Source: Tenrec ecaudatus (Eukaryota; Chordata; Mammalia; Afrosoricida; Tenrecidae). Taken from it: a stretch of 64,000 nt of DNA. This document shows, in pieces, positions 10,718 to 22,559 of this stretch. A model generated the notes under the pieces. The model was not told where the DNA came from, ran no database searches, and saw nothing but the letters and a program-made list of their open reading frames with translations. The stretch's first letter is position 1. Each line of letters starts with the position of its first letter. The position numbers were made by a program, and so were the translations under genes. The stretch is taken from assembly GCF_050624435.1 (NCBI RefSeq), contig NC_134545.1:90592563-90656562 (forward strand), given 5' to 3'.

Positions 10718-11264
10718 GATACATTTAGAAAATTAGACACTAAGAAGGCCTCCTACCCATTAATTCCAGCCCTATATCTCCATCCTGAATACATTTTCCA
10801 AAACACACCTGACCTTTAAAATCCTACAATTACAGATTCATTGTTGGAATCACTGCTGCATTTTCCATGAAATCCATGGGCGTAACTCTGCACATATAAT
10901 ACATATATTCGATCTTTTTAGAAGCAGCTCCAAGAAATAAGGGAGAATTATTTTACCACCAATTTGAGGGAAACCAGGAGATGGAGAGAATCCTGCTTTT
11001 CTGTGAGCCATAAATGAAAACTGAGGCTAAGGACAACTTCTCTTAAACTGTGAAGCATTGTGTTCTCGCTCAGTGCCTGGTGAGGACTCACCAAGGTCTA
11101 AACCAGATAGGCAACCCTGATCTTTTACAGACTTCCCATCATGCCTTGCCAGCCCATCATCAACTTGGCACATAGAGATCAGTTGAAACCACATGCATTC
11201 AGCGCTCCCTCAATCAGAAAGCCCCCCATCCCTTGTTTGGATTCTCACGTCCTTTCTTGAACAA

Positions 11265-11350
11265 ATATTTATGAAGGACCCACGTCCTGTCCAACACTCG
11301 CCTCCTCCACTGGGGACTCAAAACCAGCTCTCGTGGAATTTACATCTTAG
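11265..11350 (+). repeat. Old eutherian interspersed repeat fragment
   Basis: AACAAATATTTATGAAGGACCC through ACTGGGGACTC to GTGGAATTTACATCT follows the widespread ancient motif (attgagcac...ggcactg...ctggggatac...catggagcttacattc). Similar traces lie at 42985-43085 and 44700-44800. I do not assign a named family. Confidence 0.5.
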
Positions 11351-11539
11351 TAGAATTCTTTTTGAATAGAAAGTAGGAAGTGGTGAAACTTTCTGAATGA
11401 ATTCTTGAATAAATAAATTGTTACTAAGGATAATTGTCTTTTTTATTTAATTGGAATTCTGTTTGTTTGTTTTTTGTTTTCCTTTTGGATTTCCACATGA
11501 ACATGATGGATAATTTGAGCTTGGAGACTGAGAGAAATT

Positions 11540-11720
11540 TAGGTTTCCATTCTAACTGTATTTATCAATTAGCTATGTGACATTGGCCAAGATATTTTAC
11601 CTCTTTGAGCTTCAGTTTTAAGTGGATATATTGTATATTAGGATAATTTAATAGAACTTTGGTCTCATACAGTTTTGGAATGGATTAAAGGAAAGTATAC
11701 AAGGAAAATGTATGGCAAAT
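11540..11720 (+). repeat. MIR SINE
   Basis: AGCTATGTGACATTGGCCAA, TTACCTCTTTGAGCTTCAG and GGATTAAAGGAAAGTATA follow the MIR core order (tgtgaccttgggcaag, cctctctgagcctcag, ggattaaatg). Old and diverged. Confidence 0.7.
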
Positions 11721-12869
11721 GAGATGTCAGTAAAATATATGACAAAGGAGAGGAGAAAATTCAGAAATGCTAACAATTATTTCTTTTTTCCTAAGTTCCA
11801 CTAGCTTAATCGGTGATAGAGAAGTTGATTGTCATCAGTGTATTTTGCTTTTTTCTGAAAAGAAACATACAGAGGCATGGGAGAGAACTTTTCATAGCCT
11901 TGATTGCTAAGATCTAATTCTCCAGGCAAACCACATTAAGTCCTCCTTCCCCTCTATTGACAGGGCCATCAGGGGGCCTGGGCCAAATCAGTCCTATTTC
12001 TGAGGGATGCCATGGTCCCAGCGTGACTAGTGGGAAATCTGAATGCTCTAGAAATAGCAAATAAAGGAAAAATGCCCTTGAAATGACTGTTTAAGCAGCA
12101 GTACTTCTTGTGCAAAGTGAGATGATTCCATGACCAGGTAAGCACAGAGACATGTCTGATATAAATGTCCCATGAGTTCTAGTTAAATGTTTATTATCTG
12201 AAGTCAAACTTGTTTTTATTTAGTCATATAAGTGAGTAAATTTCTTTGCTAATATTTCATGTTTGAAATACAATACACACACTCATATATATGAGTGAGC
12301 TTCAAAGATTTTGTAGAAAAGTGGAATTTCACTAAAATTGCATTTTCCCATGCATAAATACTGTTCATGCTATGGTATGGTATCAAAACAGAAAGAAAAG
12401 TCATTCCTAGCAATAAGTGGATAATAGAGGAGTTGTCTCAATTTGTGGTCAATTAAGCTTAAGATTGGAACAGCTTCATGAGCCCAACTTAGATGTTTCA
12501 TGAACTTTAACCTGCGGCAATCACCTGTCTTTCTTAAAAGACCAGAAATCCATTGGAAGCCATCTTTACTTTTCGATGTGATTCATTTGGAATTTCCATA
12601 AAAAAACTTTAGATTTCTTTATAAATTAATAATATACATTATTGAAATTTCTTCATCTCTCTCTTTATGGTTGTGATGAGAGATAGAATGAATGTAGAAT
12701 CTTAGAACAAATTTTCTCTACCCTTTTTATCTAAGAATCTTCTCAAAAAGTTGTATACAACTATAATTAGCATAATTTAATTTACTAGTAAAGAAACAAC
12801 CCAAAGATGACGTTTGTTTCACAGATAGAGAGGAAAGACATATCAACAGTTCATTAACACTCTGATATG

Positions 12870-14056
12870 TTTGTTTGTTTGTTTGTTTAGTAGGCATTTT
12901 TTATGCCCAACATGTGGCATACAACCCACATATAATGGAATTCAATAGTCCAATCATATCAATAAGAGTCATCACCACAATCCTTTTTAGAAAATTTTCT
13001 TCTGATCTTGTGCTCATTGTTATTAGCTCTCCATTTCCTCCCAGCATCCTCTGCTATACACCCAAGGGGACATTAATCCAGCTACTCTGTATATAGATTT
13101 AGCTATCCTGGATTTCATGTACAGGAAATCATCAACAAACAAAAACAACACAAAAAAACTAACAAGAAAGCCAAAGTAAAACAGATAAAAACTTCAGTCA
13201 AAAAGAAAGCAGAAAATATTAATAATTTAAAACAAATTTAAATGGATCATAAGGAAGATAAAATGATAGGGTGCTACATTTTAATCTCACTCCATTTGCA
13301 ACAATATACTGTTCAGTGCATTTTACATGTTATCACGGCTCTTCACATCCCTGGTCCATAGTCAGAGGGGATTCACCAGGGGTTTACTCTATGTGTATTT
13401 ACCCTTCACTTAAAAAAAGTTAAACAGCTTTAAAATGGGCAAAAGGGAGAGCATATGAGAAGATATTATATTTGACCTAACTACATCTGCCATAACTTAC
13501 TTTAAAATGCTGTAACAACAGAGGTATTCACATCCCCAAATTATGATTGACAAGTGGCTCGATTCATATGTGGAATCTACAAATGGATTTGGACTTCCAC
13601 TGTCATCCAGAACCTTCTGTAAACCAGGTGTTCACAATTCAAATTTGATTTCATTCCCTCCTTTAGATTTGGATTATATTATTTACAATTCTAAGATCAC
13701 TCAGGTTGGTGTGCTTCTTCCATGTGGACTTAGTTGATGCCACTCTTACATGGTTGCTTGTTTGAAAACCAGCCTTTTCAACCCCAGTTGTCATTCTCTC
13801 TTATAACTGGTCACCATTTCATTTCTTCAACACGCTTTGATGTAGCACCATATCTTCAGTGACCTCTTCATGAGGTCAAGAATGAAGCAAAACCATGTCC
13901 TAAGAATGAATTATTCTTAGATTCAGGCTAGAATTAAATGCAAGCCCAAAATCCATTCATGCATCATCTCTGGTTTACAGATGTCTCTGGTCACCTTAGA
14001 GAAACAATGCCATTTTATGTTAGAGAACATTATCAATCATCCCCCTGGGACATAAC
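12870..14056 (-). mobile_element. L1 3'UTR, minus strand
   Basis: Runs from the reversed 3' end (12890 region) to 14056 and shares its far end ATCATCCCCCTGG-ACATAA with the L1 copy at 46412-46435. It also shares a translated stretch with the antisense of 7430-7460 (GLPLSS). 5' truncated, with no ORF2 visible. It is interrupted by an AfroSINE at 14057. Confidence 0.7.
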
Positions 14057-14262
14057 TGCCACTGCCATCAAGTCAACATTGACTTAGAGTGATCCTAAAG
14101 GGCAGGGTAGAACAACCTTGGTGAGTCTCTGAGCCTGCAGCTGCTCACAGAAATAGAAAGCTTCATCCTTCTTCTGCGAAGTTGGCCCTTAGTTATGAAT
14201 GGCTGACCTTGCAGTTAGTAGCCCAATGTGTAAAACCACCTCACGTCCATAGTGTCATGGGT
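14057..14262 (-). mobile_element. AfroSINE nested in L1
   Basis: Starts CACTGCCATCAAGTC, the reversed SINE tail, passes GGGCAGGGTAGAACAACC and GCTGACCTTGCAGTTAG, and ends AAAACCACCTCACG at the tRNA-like head. L1 sequence resumes on the right, so this SINE is younger than the L1. Confidence 0.8.
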
Positions 14263-14560
14263 TTAGGTAGTGGAATAGAATTTAAAACACTACTGAGAAA
14301 AATAAAGGATACAAGTATAGACAGCTGTGAACCACAGTACATGAATTGTGGACGTGCACATATTGAACCCTTAAGTAACCGAATATTATTTACACAAACA
14401 ATGGTGGTTGGTGATAGGAAAAAAACCTTCCAAAAACAGTCATTGTAGCATCAGAGCCAGGCCCACCAGATTAATACATGCCATAATGTAAGCAAAGTGG
14501 GCATTAACATATTAAGTATATGTAATTTCAGGCCATCATTCCTTGAGCAATCTCAAGACA
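14263..14560 (-). mobile_element. L1 3'UTR, continuation beyond AfroSINE
   Basis: TTACACAAACAATGG at about 14388-14403 matches CACACAAACAATGGGC at 46590-46605 in the L1 at 45640-46700, and both lie a similar distance past the shared CCCCCTGG block. It is the 5'-ward remainder of the element at 12870. Confidence 0.55.
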
Positions 14561-15134
14561 AAAGGTTGGAACCAAAATCCAAAGTCTGCCAGTTCTGTGT
14601 CCTTGACCAGTGGTCATCTGCTTCTTCTTACACTAGGAAAATCCAACCTTAAGGTCCAGTGGGTACCGGTGAGTTTGAGGTAAAACCCACATTCCTTAGT
14701 GCCACTTCCACATCAGGTCCTTGTGGTATGGTTAATGAAGGATGCTGTTCACTACAAAGGAATAGGGTCTCAAGTCCCAGTCTTCTATAGATTATGGACT
14801 GAGTCACCATGGTCACATAGAAACTAGGTCAAAAACATCGAATTAGGAACCTAGTACCAGGTACATCCCCCACCCCCACCCCGGGTTACACATAAATATT
14901 AAGTGCTTTGCCTTGTTGGGAGGTTGCTCCTCCCTGTTTTCTTATCAACAGAGACTACAAATCTTGACATACCCACATCTTGTCTCGATTTTCCCATTTG
15001 TTTCCTTATCACTCTGGTGGGAGTAACATGCTGATTCGAATGGGAAAAAAAGAGCAATAATTTCTTCTAGCACTAATTCTGCACCAATGAAAGTTAGGTA
15101 TTTGACTGAGGTGAAATGGTTTGTAGCAGAGTGA
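14561..15134. other. Single-copy non-coding DNA
   Basis: No repeat or gene recognised. A short C-rich run (CCCCCACCCCCACCCC) lies at about 14866-14882. Confidence 0.45.
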
Positions 15135-15290
15135 GGGAGCCTGGTCATGCAGTGGGCAAGCACTTGGCCGCTAACCAAAAGGTTAGTACTTCAAACCCAC
15201 CAGCCATGCCTTGTGAGAAAGCGTCCGCATTGACTCAAGTTCAGAGGTTGACAGTGGAGGGAGCTACCCGAGCCCTCGGGTTGGAAGAAT
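15135..15290 (+). mobile_element. AfroSINE with clear tRNA-like head
   Basis: Begins GGAGCCTGGTCATGCAGTGG. The A-box-like region is followed by GCTAACCAAAAGGTTAG and a B-box-like GGTTAGTACTTCAAACCC, as in a tRNA promoter. The 3' part is degenerate. Not a functional tRNA, since the acceptor stem does not pair. Confidence 0.7.
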
Positions 15291-15428
15291 TGCTCATCAG
15301 AAGGTCTTAGAGTCAAAGGTAGTAATGACAACCTCTTTTCATAGCCTTTCTTACACATATCAAGCAAAGAGGTAGAATTTTAGGTATCATTTGATGTGGA
15401 ACAGGGAGTATCATAACTAATGTTAAAT

Positions 15429-16165
15429 AGATCCTGGCTCAAAGCAGAGAATACCCGGTTTTATTGATGATACCAAGGCATTTGACTGTGTGGATCATCA
15501 AACTATTTCTAACTTGAAAATAATAGGAATTCCCACACACTACATTGTGCTCTTGTAGAACTTGTACACAGATCAAGGGGCAGTGGTACAAACAGGACAA
15601 GGGAATACTGCATGGTTTAAGCTCAGGAAAGGTATGCTGAGCAAATCATCTGAGAAGTTGGTTTATACGAAGAAGAATGTGGCATCAGGATTGGAGGAAA
15701 ACTTATTAACGATCTGTGATTGTGACCCAACCATGCTTGCTGAAAGTGAGGAGGACTTGAAGCACTTACAAAGGAAGATCAAGGATTGCAGCCTTCAGTG
15801 TGGATTACAACTCCTTGTAAAGAAGACCAACATTCTCACAGATGGGCAAAAGGTTGAAGTTGTTAAGGATTTTGTCTAGCTTAAATCCACAATGTATGCT
15901 CGTGGAAACAGCACTCAAGAGACCAAAGATGCATTGAATTATGGCAGGTAAATTTGCTGCACAAGACCTCATTAGAATATTGGAAAGTAAAGATGTTAAT
16001 TGAAGGACTAAGGTGTGCCTGACCCAAGGCACCATATTTTCCATCTTCTCACCTGCATGTGAATGTTGGACATAGAATAAGGAGGACTGAAGAAGAGTTG
16101 ATGCATTTGGATTGTGGTGTTGGAAAAGGATATTGGAACAAGTATAGCCAGAGTGCTCCTATTAC
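15429..16165 (+). mobile_element. RTE LINE fragment with reverse-transcriptase motif
   Basis: Plus-strand RTE. The sequence AAGGCATTTGACTGTGTGGA encodes KAFDCVD, matching reverse-transcriptase motif A. Later blocks encode the conserved region around LAESEEDLKHL (15739-15771) and then the shared non-coding-like end ACTAAGGTGTGCCTGACCCA. A segment after AGGAAAGGTATGC appears deleted relative to the family. The longest residual frame (105 codons at 15562) ends in a stop, so the element is dead. It ends near 16165 without its tail. Confidence 0.8.
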
Positions 16166-17127
16166 TATTTTTGTTTTTTTTTCATTTTTTCTTAGTAAAA
16201 CATTAACATCAATCACCTATGTTTTTTCTACATGCAATAAGAATAAATGAAAGCAATAAAAGATGACAAAAGGGAGTACAATTAAGAGATCTATAATTGA
16301 CTCTCCTGGATACTTTGGATATAGTACATGCCCAAGGCTCCAAAAATATTCAAGGGCAATAACTTTGAACAAACCCATGGGTCCAACTAGATTACTGCTG
16401 TTAGGAAGAAGGACCCAAGGGTTTAAAAAAGTGAAATAATATAGACATTATGTTCATAATTTTGCTTTGTATGTACAGCAACATGTAAACAGTAATCCTC
16501 CCTGCCAGGTGGCTGCCCTTGTTGACTATGATGGGGTAGAAGTAATTGGCATTTGTAAATATGACCATATTATTGCTAACTTTACCAGATTGAATTCCAG
16601 AAAGACAAAGATGAATAGATTTTCTAGTTTATCATTGCTAGCGCTCTCATAATTTTTAATACTTTCCAAACTAGTATTGAACAGAGCATTCTTTTCATGT
16701 AATGTTAACAAATGCATCCTGAAAAAAACACATATATGTTTCAAACCTAAATATATTTTAGAAACACTACATACTCTATTTCCCTTGGAGAATCACAATT
16801 CCATTAACGTATTAAAATCTCGGAGTAGCTTTGCAATAAGAAAGCCTACTTACATTTTAAATCTTGATGGTTTAAAAAATATTTCATCAACAAACACATT
16901 TTTTCTTGATCTACTTTTAATATCTCCCGGAAATTTACCTGAAAGCTACATTTTGAAACTCTCTACCAGAAAAAAATTATCTGAGAAAGAATATTTATAT
17001 TTGTATATATAGACATTCTTAAACTATGATTGAAAATAATTAATCGATTTTTACCTTACACAGATGTACAAAAGTAAACTTAAACAGATATATAAATGAT
17101 TCATTTGAAAAACTATATGTAACCCTT
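16166..17127. other. AT-rich single-copy DNA
   Basis: No family recognised. A 111-codon plus frame at 16677 is low-complexity AT-driven sequence without a domain, and I do not call it a gene. Confidence 0.45.
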
Positions 17128-18592
17128 TAAAAAATACTTTTATTGGGGCTCTTACATCTCATCACAATCCCTACATTCCTCCAATGTGTCAAGCACACTT
17201 GCATATGTTCCGCCATCATCATTTTCAAAGCATTCTCTTTCCATTTGAGCCCCTGATATCAGCTCCCCATTTCATTCCCTTCCCTCCCCCCAATCCTCCC
17301 TCACAAACCACTGATAAGTTATGAGTTATTTTTTCCATTCTTACATTGTCCTCTGTCGCCTCTCACCCACTTTTCTGTTATTCGTCCCCCTGGGAGGAGG
17401 TTCTAGTTGATCCTTGTGATCAATGCCTGCTTTCTCCCCCCAATTTCCTCTAATGCCCCTGGTGTCTCTACTCTCCTTTTTGGCCCTGATGGGTTTATCT
17501 AGGATTCCCTGCGCTTCGGGCTCTTATCTGTAGCAGTGTGCACGCTCTGACCTAATCTGATTTGTAAGGGAGAATTGAGGTCATGATAGTGGGGTGAAGG
17601 AAACACCAAAGAACTGGAGGAAAGTTGTGTGTTTCATCAGTGCTATAGTGCACCCTGACTGGTTCATCTCTTCCCTATGTCCCCTCTGTGAGAGGATGTC
17701 CAATTGTCTACAGATGGGCATTGGGTCTCCACTCCATGTTCCCCCCACCCCATTCACCTTGGGTATGGTTTCATTGAGGGTCTTAGATGCCTGATACCTG
17801 ATCCCATTGACACCTCATGATCACACAGGCTGGTGCACTTCTTATATCTGGGCTTTGTTGCTTCTGAGCTAGATGGCTGCTTGTTTATCTTCAAGCCTTT
17901 AAGATCCAAGACACTATATGTTTTAAAAGCCGGGCACCAGCTTTCTTCACCACATTTGCTTATGCATCCATTTTGCCTTCAGCAATCATGTCAAGAAGGT
18001 GAGCATCACAGAATACCAGACTGTTAGAACAAAGTGATTTTGTATTAAGGGGGTACTTGAGTTGAGGCCCAATACCCATCTGCAACCTTAATTCTTAACA
18101 TATAGATATGGGTACATAATTCTATTCCCCTCTCATATACTTACATGTGTACATGCCTGTATTTAGGCCTCTATAAATGTCCTTTGACTCCTGGTTCTTT
18201 CTTCTATTTCCTTTTTACTTCCCTCTTGTCCCACCACTTTGCTTGGCCTTCATTCACGTTTAGTCATTCCTCGCTGCTACATTGCCCTTGATTGAGCCCC
18301 ACTAGGCATCCTATGACCTTCCTTCCATTGATTTAGTTCACTTATTGTTCCCTTGTCCTTGTGCCTGGGTTGGGCCCCCTACCCCTTTTACTGTATCCCC
18401 ACTGGAACCATTGGTCCCATTCTTTTCATTTCCAAATTGTTTATCCCCCCTATCTTATCTAGGTAGGAATGCAGATACATTAACAAGTGCAAAAAAACAG
18501 GCAAAGTCAAATAAAACAACAAAGGAAGTCAAAACCAACAAAACAATAACAACAACATCAGAAAGCATGAACAAAATAACAATGCCTCTTCA
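17128..18592 (-). mobile_element. L1 3'UTR, minus-strand half of an inverted L1
   Basis: Left end TACTTTTATTGGGGCTCTTAC is the reversed L1 3' end. The 3'UTR extends right through blocks shared with 47100-47900 (CTTTAAGATCC, TTGCCTTC) and with 41431-41880 (CCTCTATAAATGTCCTTTG; ACAACAAAGGAAGTCAA). It stops abruptly near 18592, where ORF2 sequence begins in the opposite direction. Confidence 0.8.
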
Positions 18593-19508
18593 GTAAATGG
18601 TGCTGGAAAAAAATGGATATCTACCTGCAGAAAAATGAAGCAAGATCCTTATCTCACTCCATGCACAAGAATAAACTCAAGTTGGATCACAGATCTTGAG
18701 GTAAAACCCCACACTATTAGGGCCATTAATGAGTGAATTGGGACAAACCTGAGAACCTTGGTACAGAGAATACATAGGCTACCAGAAATAGGGAAGGATA
18801 CAAATACACAGGAGTCACAAATTTACAAGTGGGATATAATGAAAATAAAACACCTGTGTACATTGAAAGACTTCACCAAGAGAGTAATAAGAAAGCTCAC
18901 AGACAGGGAAAACATCTTTAGCAATGACACATCAGACAAAGGCCTTATTTTTAAAATCTACAATACTTTGCAAACTTACAATAAAAAAAAAGTAACTTCC
19001 CATTGAGGAGGTGGGCAAAGGACCTGAACCGAAGTTTCAGGCAGAAATATGAATGGCCAATAAACTTATTAGAAAATGTTCCTGATAATTAGCCATAAGA
19101 GAAATGCAAATTAAAACAACAATGAGGTACCACCTAACACCCTCAAAGATAGCCCAATTCTAAAAGTCAGGAAGTAACAAGTGTTGGAGTGACTGTGGGG
19201 AGATAGGAACTCTCATCCACTACTGTTGTACCTGTAGATATTTACAGACACTATGGAAATCAATTTGGCAATATCTAAAACAGATGGAGATTGAGCTACA
19301 ATATGACTCAGTAATCCCCTTACTGGGCATATACCCAGAAGAGGCAAGAAACAAACCACGGCCAGACATCTGTGCTCCAATGTTCATCGCAGCACAGTTC
19401 ACAATCACAAGAGAGATGGAAATTTGGGGTTAAATTTGGGTTAAATTCCATCAACAGATGAATGGATCAAAAAACTGTGGTGCATACATACAATGGAGTA
19501 CTACCTGT
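18593..19508 (+). mobile_element. L1 ORF2 3' segment, plus-strand half of an inverted L1
   Basis: The sequence from GTGCTGGAAAAAAATGGATA onward is the L1 ORF2 C-terminal region. The 82-codon frame at 18758-19006 contains TSDKGLIFKIY, the conserved L1 ORF2p TDKGLISKIY block, followed by the 'AKDLNRxF...REMQIKTTMRYHL' region in broken frames. It continues to CAATGGAGTACTAC, just before the ORF2 end. It lies head-on against the minus-strand 3'UTR, as expected of twin-priming. Confidence 0.85.
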
Positions 19509-19714
19509 ACTTCTTCCAGTAGATTAAGGTTAACATCACTAAAACACAAAGAGGTCTTATGACTTTTCAAAGAACACAATAAATATATAAATGAAATAAA
19601 TAGCAGCACACTTGAAAATTTTAAAAGTATAATTAAACGTGTTTAATCTAATCATTAAAGACACAGCATGACTAGTATTTAACTGACAAAACTCGGCATT
19701 GCTGAAGCAATTTG

Positions 19715-20145
19715 AATTGGGCATATTTATCTATTCTGGGTAACTATGTAAATTGCCATTCAAGATTAATTTGGAGGACTGTACAATGTTTATCTTAAAA
19801 TATGTGTACACTTTAATCATCAATACAACAATTTACTCACAAAACGTAAAAACCTGAGTGCAAAAGAATAATCCTGGCCCTAATATTTATAATAGTGCTT
19901 TTAAAAGTGGAAGGAACTCAGATCCTTAGGAGACACGTTGGGAATATTCATTATAGCGTATCCATAGCCTGGAACCACACTATGCATCGGCTTAAAATGG
20001 AGACTAACTAAATCCAAATCAATGCCTTTGCCGAGCTTTAGAATGAACGAGTAAAAATGTACTACATAAACTAGCATGCATTTATTAATACATGACTGAA
20101 TGGAAGATTATCAGAATGTAGAGAGTGATTTCCCAGGATGCTGTG
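19715..20145 (+). mobile_element. Old L1 ORF2 3' remnant
   Basis: Diverged plus-strand L1 ORF2 end: TTTGGAGGACTGTACAATG, AATATTTATAATAGTGC, GGAAGGAACTCAGATCC, TAAAATGGAGACTAACTAAA and GACTGAATGGAAGATTATCAG follow the order of L1 ORF2 terminal sequence. Much older than the neighbouring L1. Confidence 0.5.
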
Positions 20146-20264
20146 TGTCTAGCGTGAAGCATGCACTTGGTCTGTCAGTGCCCATCCACACTTTCTTAGC
20201 TTGCTTTATTGTCATAGAAACTTTACAATGTTCCATTGCAAGTTTCTAGAGTACTGCATGATCA

Positions 20265-20812
20265 AAAGACACATTTCATTGGGTAAATGTGCTGCACAGA
20301 CCTCTTTAGAGTGTTGAAAAGCCTCCAGGATGCTACCTTGAGGCTAAGGTGTGCCTGACCTAATCCATGCTATTTTCCATTGCCTCGTGTACAAGTGAAA
20401 ACTGGAAATTGAATAAGGAAGACCGAAAAAGAATCAATGTATTTGAATCATGGTACCGGTGAAGAAAATTGAAAATACCACAGACTCCTCAAAGGACAGA
20501 CCGATTTGTCTTGAAAGAAGTACGGCCATCAAACTCCTTAGAACAAGCCTTCATCTTACATACTCTGGACCTATTGTCAGGAGAGACCAGTCCCTGGAGA
20601 AGGACAACATGTTTGGCAAAATGGAGAGGCCCCAAAAGAGGAAGGCCCCATCCCAGTGGACTGAAAATAGCTGCAACAATGGACTGGCTCAGGCCCAGGA
20701 GCAATCGTGAGACTGGTGCGGGAGCAGAAAGGGTTTCCTTCCATCGTGCATAGGGGTTGCTATGGACCGGAACACACTCAATGGCACCTAGCAATAACAA
20801 CAAGCTTTCTCG
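20265..20812 (+). mobile_element. RTE LINE 3' end
   Basis: Shares with 30750-31362 the order CATTTCATTGGG, GCTGCACA, AAGGTGTGCCTGACC, TGAATAAGGAAGACCGAAAA and TGGAGAAGGACAACATG. It ends GGTTGCTATGGACCGG with CAATAACAACAAG, the RTE tail that AfroSINE also carries. The 86-, 94- and 104-codon frames here are RTE sequence in wrong or broken frames. Confidence 0.85.
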
Positions 20813-22249
20813 AAGTTATTTCCTTTCAGCCTTAACTTCACTTCTTAGATTCCTTCTCTTGCCTCAAGTTCATCCTCCTCCAATAGTTCTTCCTGGGTTT
20901 GCTTTCCTCATTTTCACTCTACTGCGTTCACATTCTGGCTGTCTGTACAGTTGTTTGAGAAAGCCTTAGAAATGAGCTACTCAGAAATGAGTTCTCTCAA
21001 TTTAAAAAAATTTGTTTCTACTCTTTACTGCAGGCATGTTAAGCTTAAGTGTCTTGCTGAACATGAGATAAATACTCACATAGGTCGAGAATAGAATTTT
21101 TATTAAAAAAACCCTTCTTGATGAATGAACATTATGACCCACCTATGTACATATCTACTTTTCTTCTGCTGGTTTCTAATCCCCTGCTTTCCCAAGACTG
21201 TCTGTCCTCTCCATTAATCCTCGAGAAAGGCATTACCAATAGCTGTCAACCTATCTCTTTCCTCAAGACTCTAGTTAACATCAGCATAGTGGCTGGCACA
21301 TTCTCAAATGAAAGATTCCAAGTCCAGCTCCCACAACATTCGAAGTCCTAGGGCTACTGAAATCAAGCTCTGGTCAGGCCACCTTTCATCACACTGGAGG
21401 CTAGGCCAATGGTTGTTATGCACAGTGGTTTGTGCTTCACTTAGGCAAAGCTAGCTAAACTCTCTGAGACGCAAGTTTCCTCCCATTCATGAGGATGTGG
21501 TGTTATTGGGAGGGTGAAAGGGAGTTATTTGTGTAAAGCATTTCTATTATAAAATGGGAGTTTAAGCAATATTCACTTATGGAGGAGAGAGATTCATAGA
21601 TTGGTTCAGTTCCTCAGTAGATGTATCAAAACACATTCAATCTTCGATGATCACCCAACTCTAAGTTGATTATATAATGTGTTAGAATGGTGGCGGGCAA
21701 AACCAATTGGAACACAGAATCCACTGAGAACTGTCATTGTATTCTGACACTGAATCTAAATACCTATTGGCTCTTTTGCCCTTAGGATATAGTAAAGAAG
21801 AATTCCCCAAACATACAGATGAGTAAGCTTCCAAGACTTCTATTCCCCTTTGTGGAGCTTTTTATTGGCCCAACCCCCCGTATTTAAAAGCAGTTTCTAA
21901 GATGTCAAAATGTCCTCTTTGCCTTAAATTATAATAAATCAAATTTTTAATTACTGCATATCATAAAGTCTTCTTAAAGAGTTACAAATATATTCATGTC
22001 ATATGATTTCAACAGGCTTCTAGAAACATGTTTGTCCACATTTAGAAAGAGCAAAAGCAGCATTTTCTCTCTCATATAAAATTATCATGAAATAACAGTT
22101 ATTAAGTGCAGCTCTCCTCCCAGCGCTGTATGTAAACTGCTCGATATGTCCTCCACAAGATTAAAGATGTCTCCAGCTAGCTTGTGTAGAGACATACATT
22201 ATTTTTAAAATCCCACTAGTAAAAAAATGCATGTGCGTAAAAAGAAATT
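20813..22249. other. Single-copy non-coding DNA
   Basis: No clear repeat or gene. A weak old-SINE-like trace (TAACAGTTATTAAGTGCAGC) lies near 22098. Confidence 0.4.
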
Positions 22250-22335
22250 ACCCAGTTATGTTAAGTCCATTCCAACTCCTGGCAATTCCTAAAGCTGTCT
22301 CCTGGGTTACGGCAGTGAAATGAATGACTTGATGA
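22250..22335 (-). mobile_element. AfroSINE tail fragment
   Basis: TTAAGTCCATTCCAACTCCTGG resembles the reversed AfroSINE tail. Short and truncated, and it abuts a better-preserved copy on the right. Confidence 0.4.
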
Positions 22336-22354
22336 GACTCTTCTTAAAACCTTA

Positions 22355-22555
22355 AAAAAAAAATCACTGCCTTTAAGTCAAATCCGACTCATAGTGACCT
22401 TAAAGAATCTGGTAGACGTCCCCTGTGGGTTTCTGAGACTGTGAGTCTCTATGGGAATAGAACACGTTATTACTTCCTGTGGAGAAGCTGGGAGTTTCAG
22501 CAGCTGCCCTTGTGGTTGGAAGCCTCACTCATAACCACTGTGTTACCAGGGCGCC
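22355..22555 (-). mobile_element. AfroSINE
   Basis: CACTGCCTTTAAGTCAAATC and CGACTCATAGTGACC, then CCCTGTGGGTTTCTGAGACTG, then ATAACCACTGTGTTACCAGG at the tRNA-like head. Full length, minus strand. Confidence 0.85.
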
Positions 22556-22559
22556 TGTG

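Larger units (their letters stand above)
10718..12869. other. Mostly single-copy DNA with old repeat traces
   Basis: AT-rich unique sequence. Two old repeats inside are listed separately (11265-11350 and 11540-11720). No gene recognised. Confidence 0.45.

Noticed and set aside
15135..15290. A tRNA gene, from the A-box and B-box-like motifs.
   Set aside because: It is the tRNA-derived head of an AfroSINE; the cloverleaf stems do not pair.
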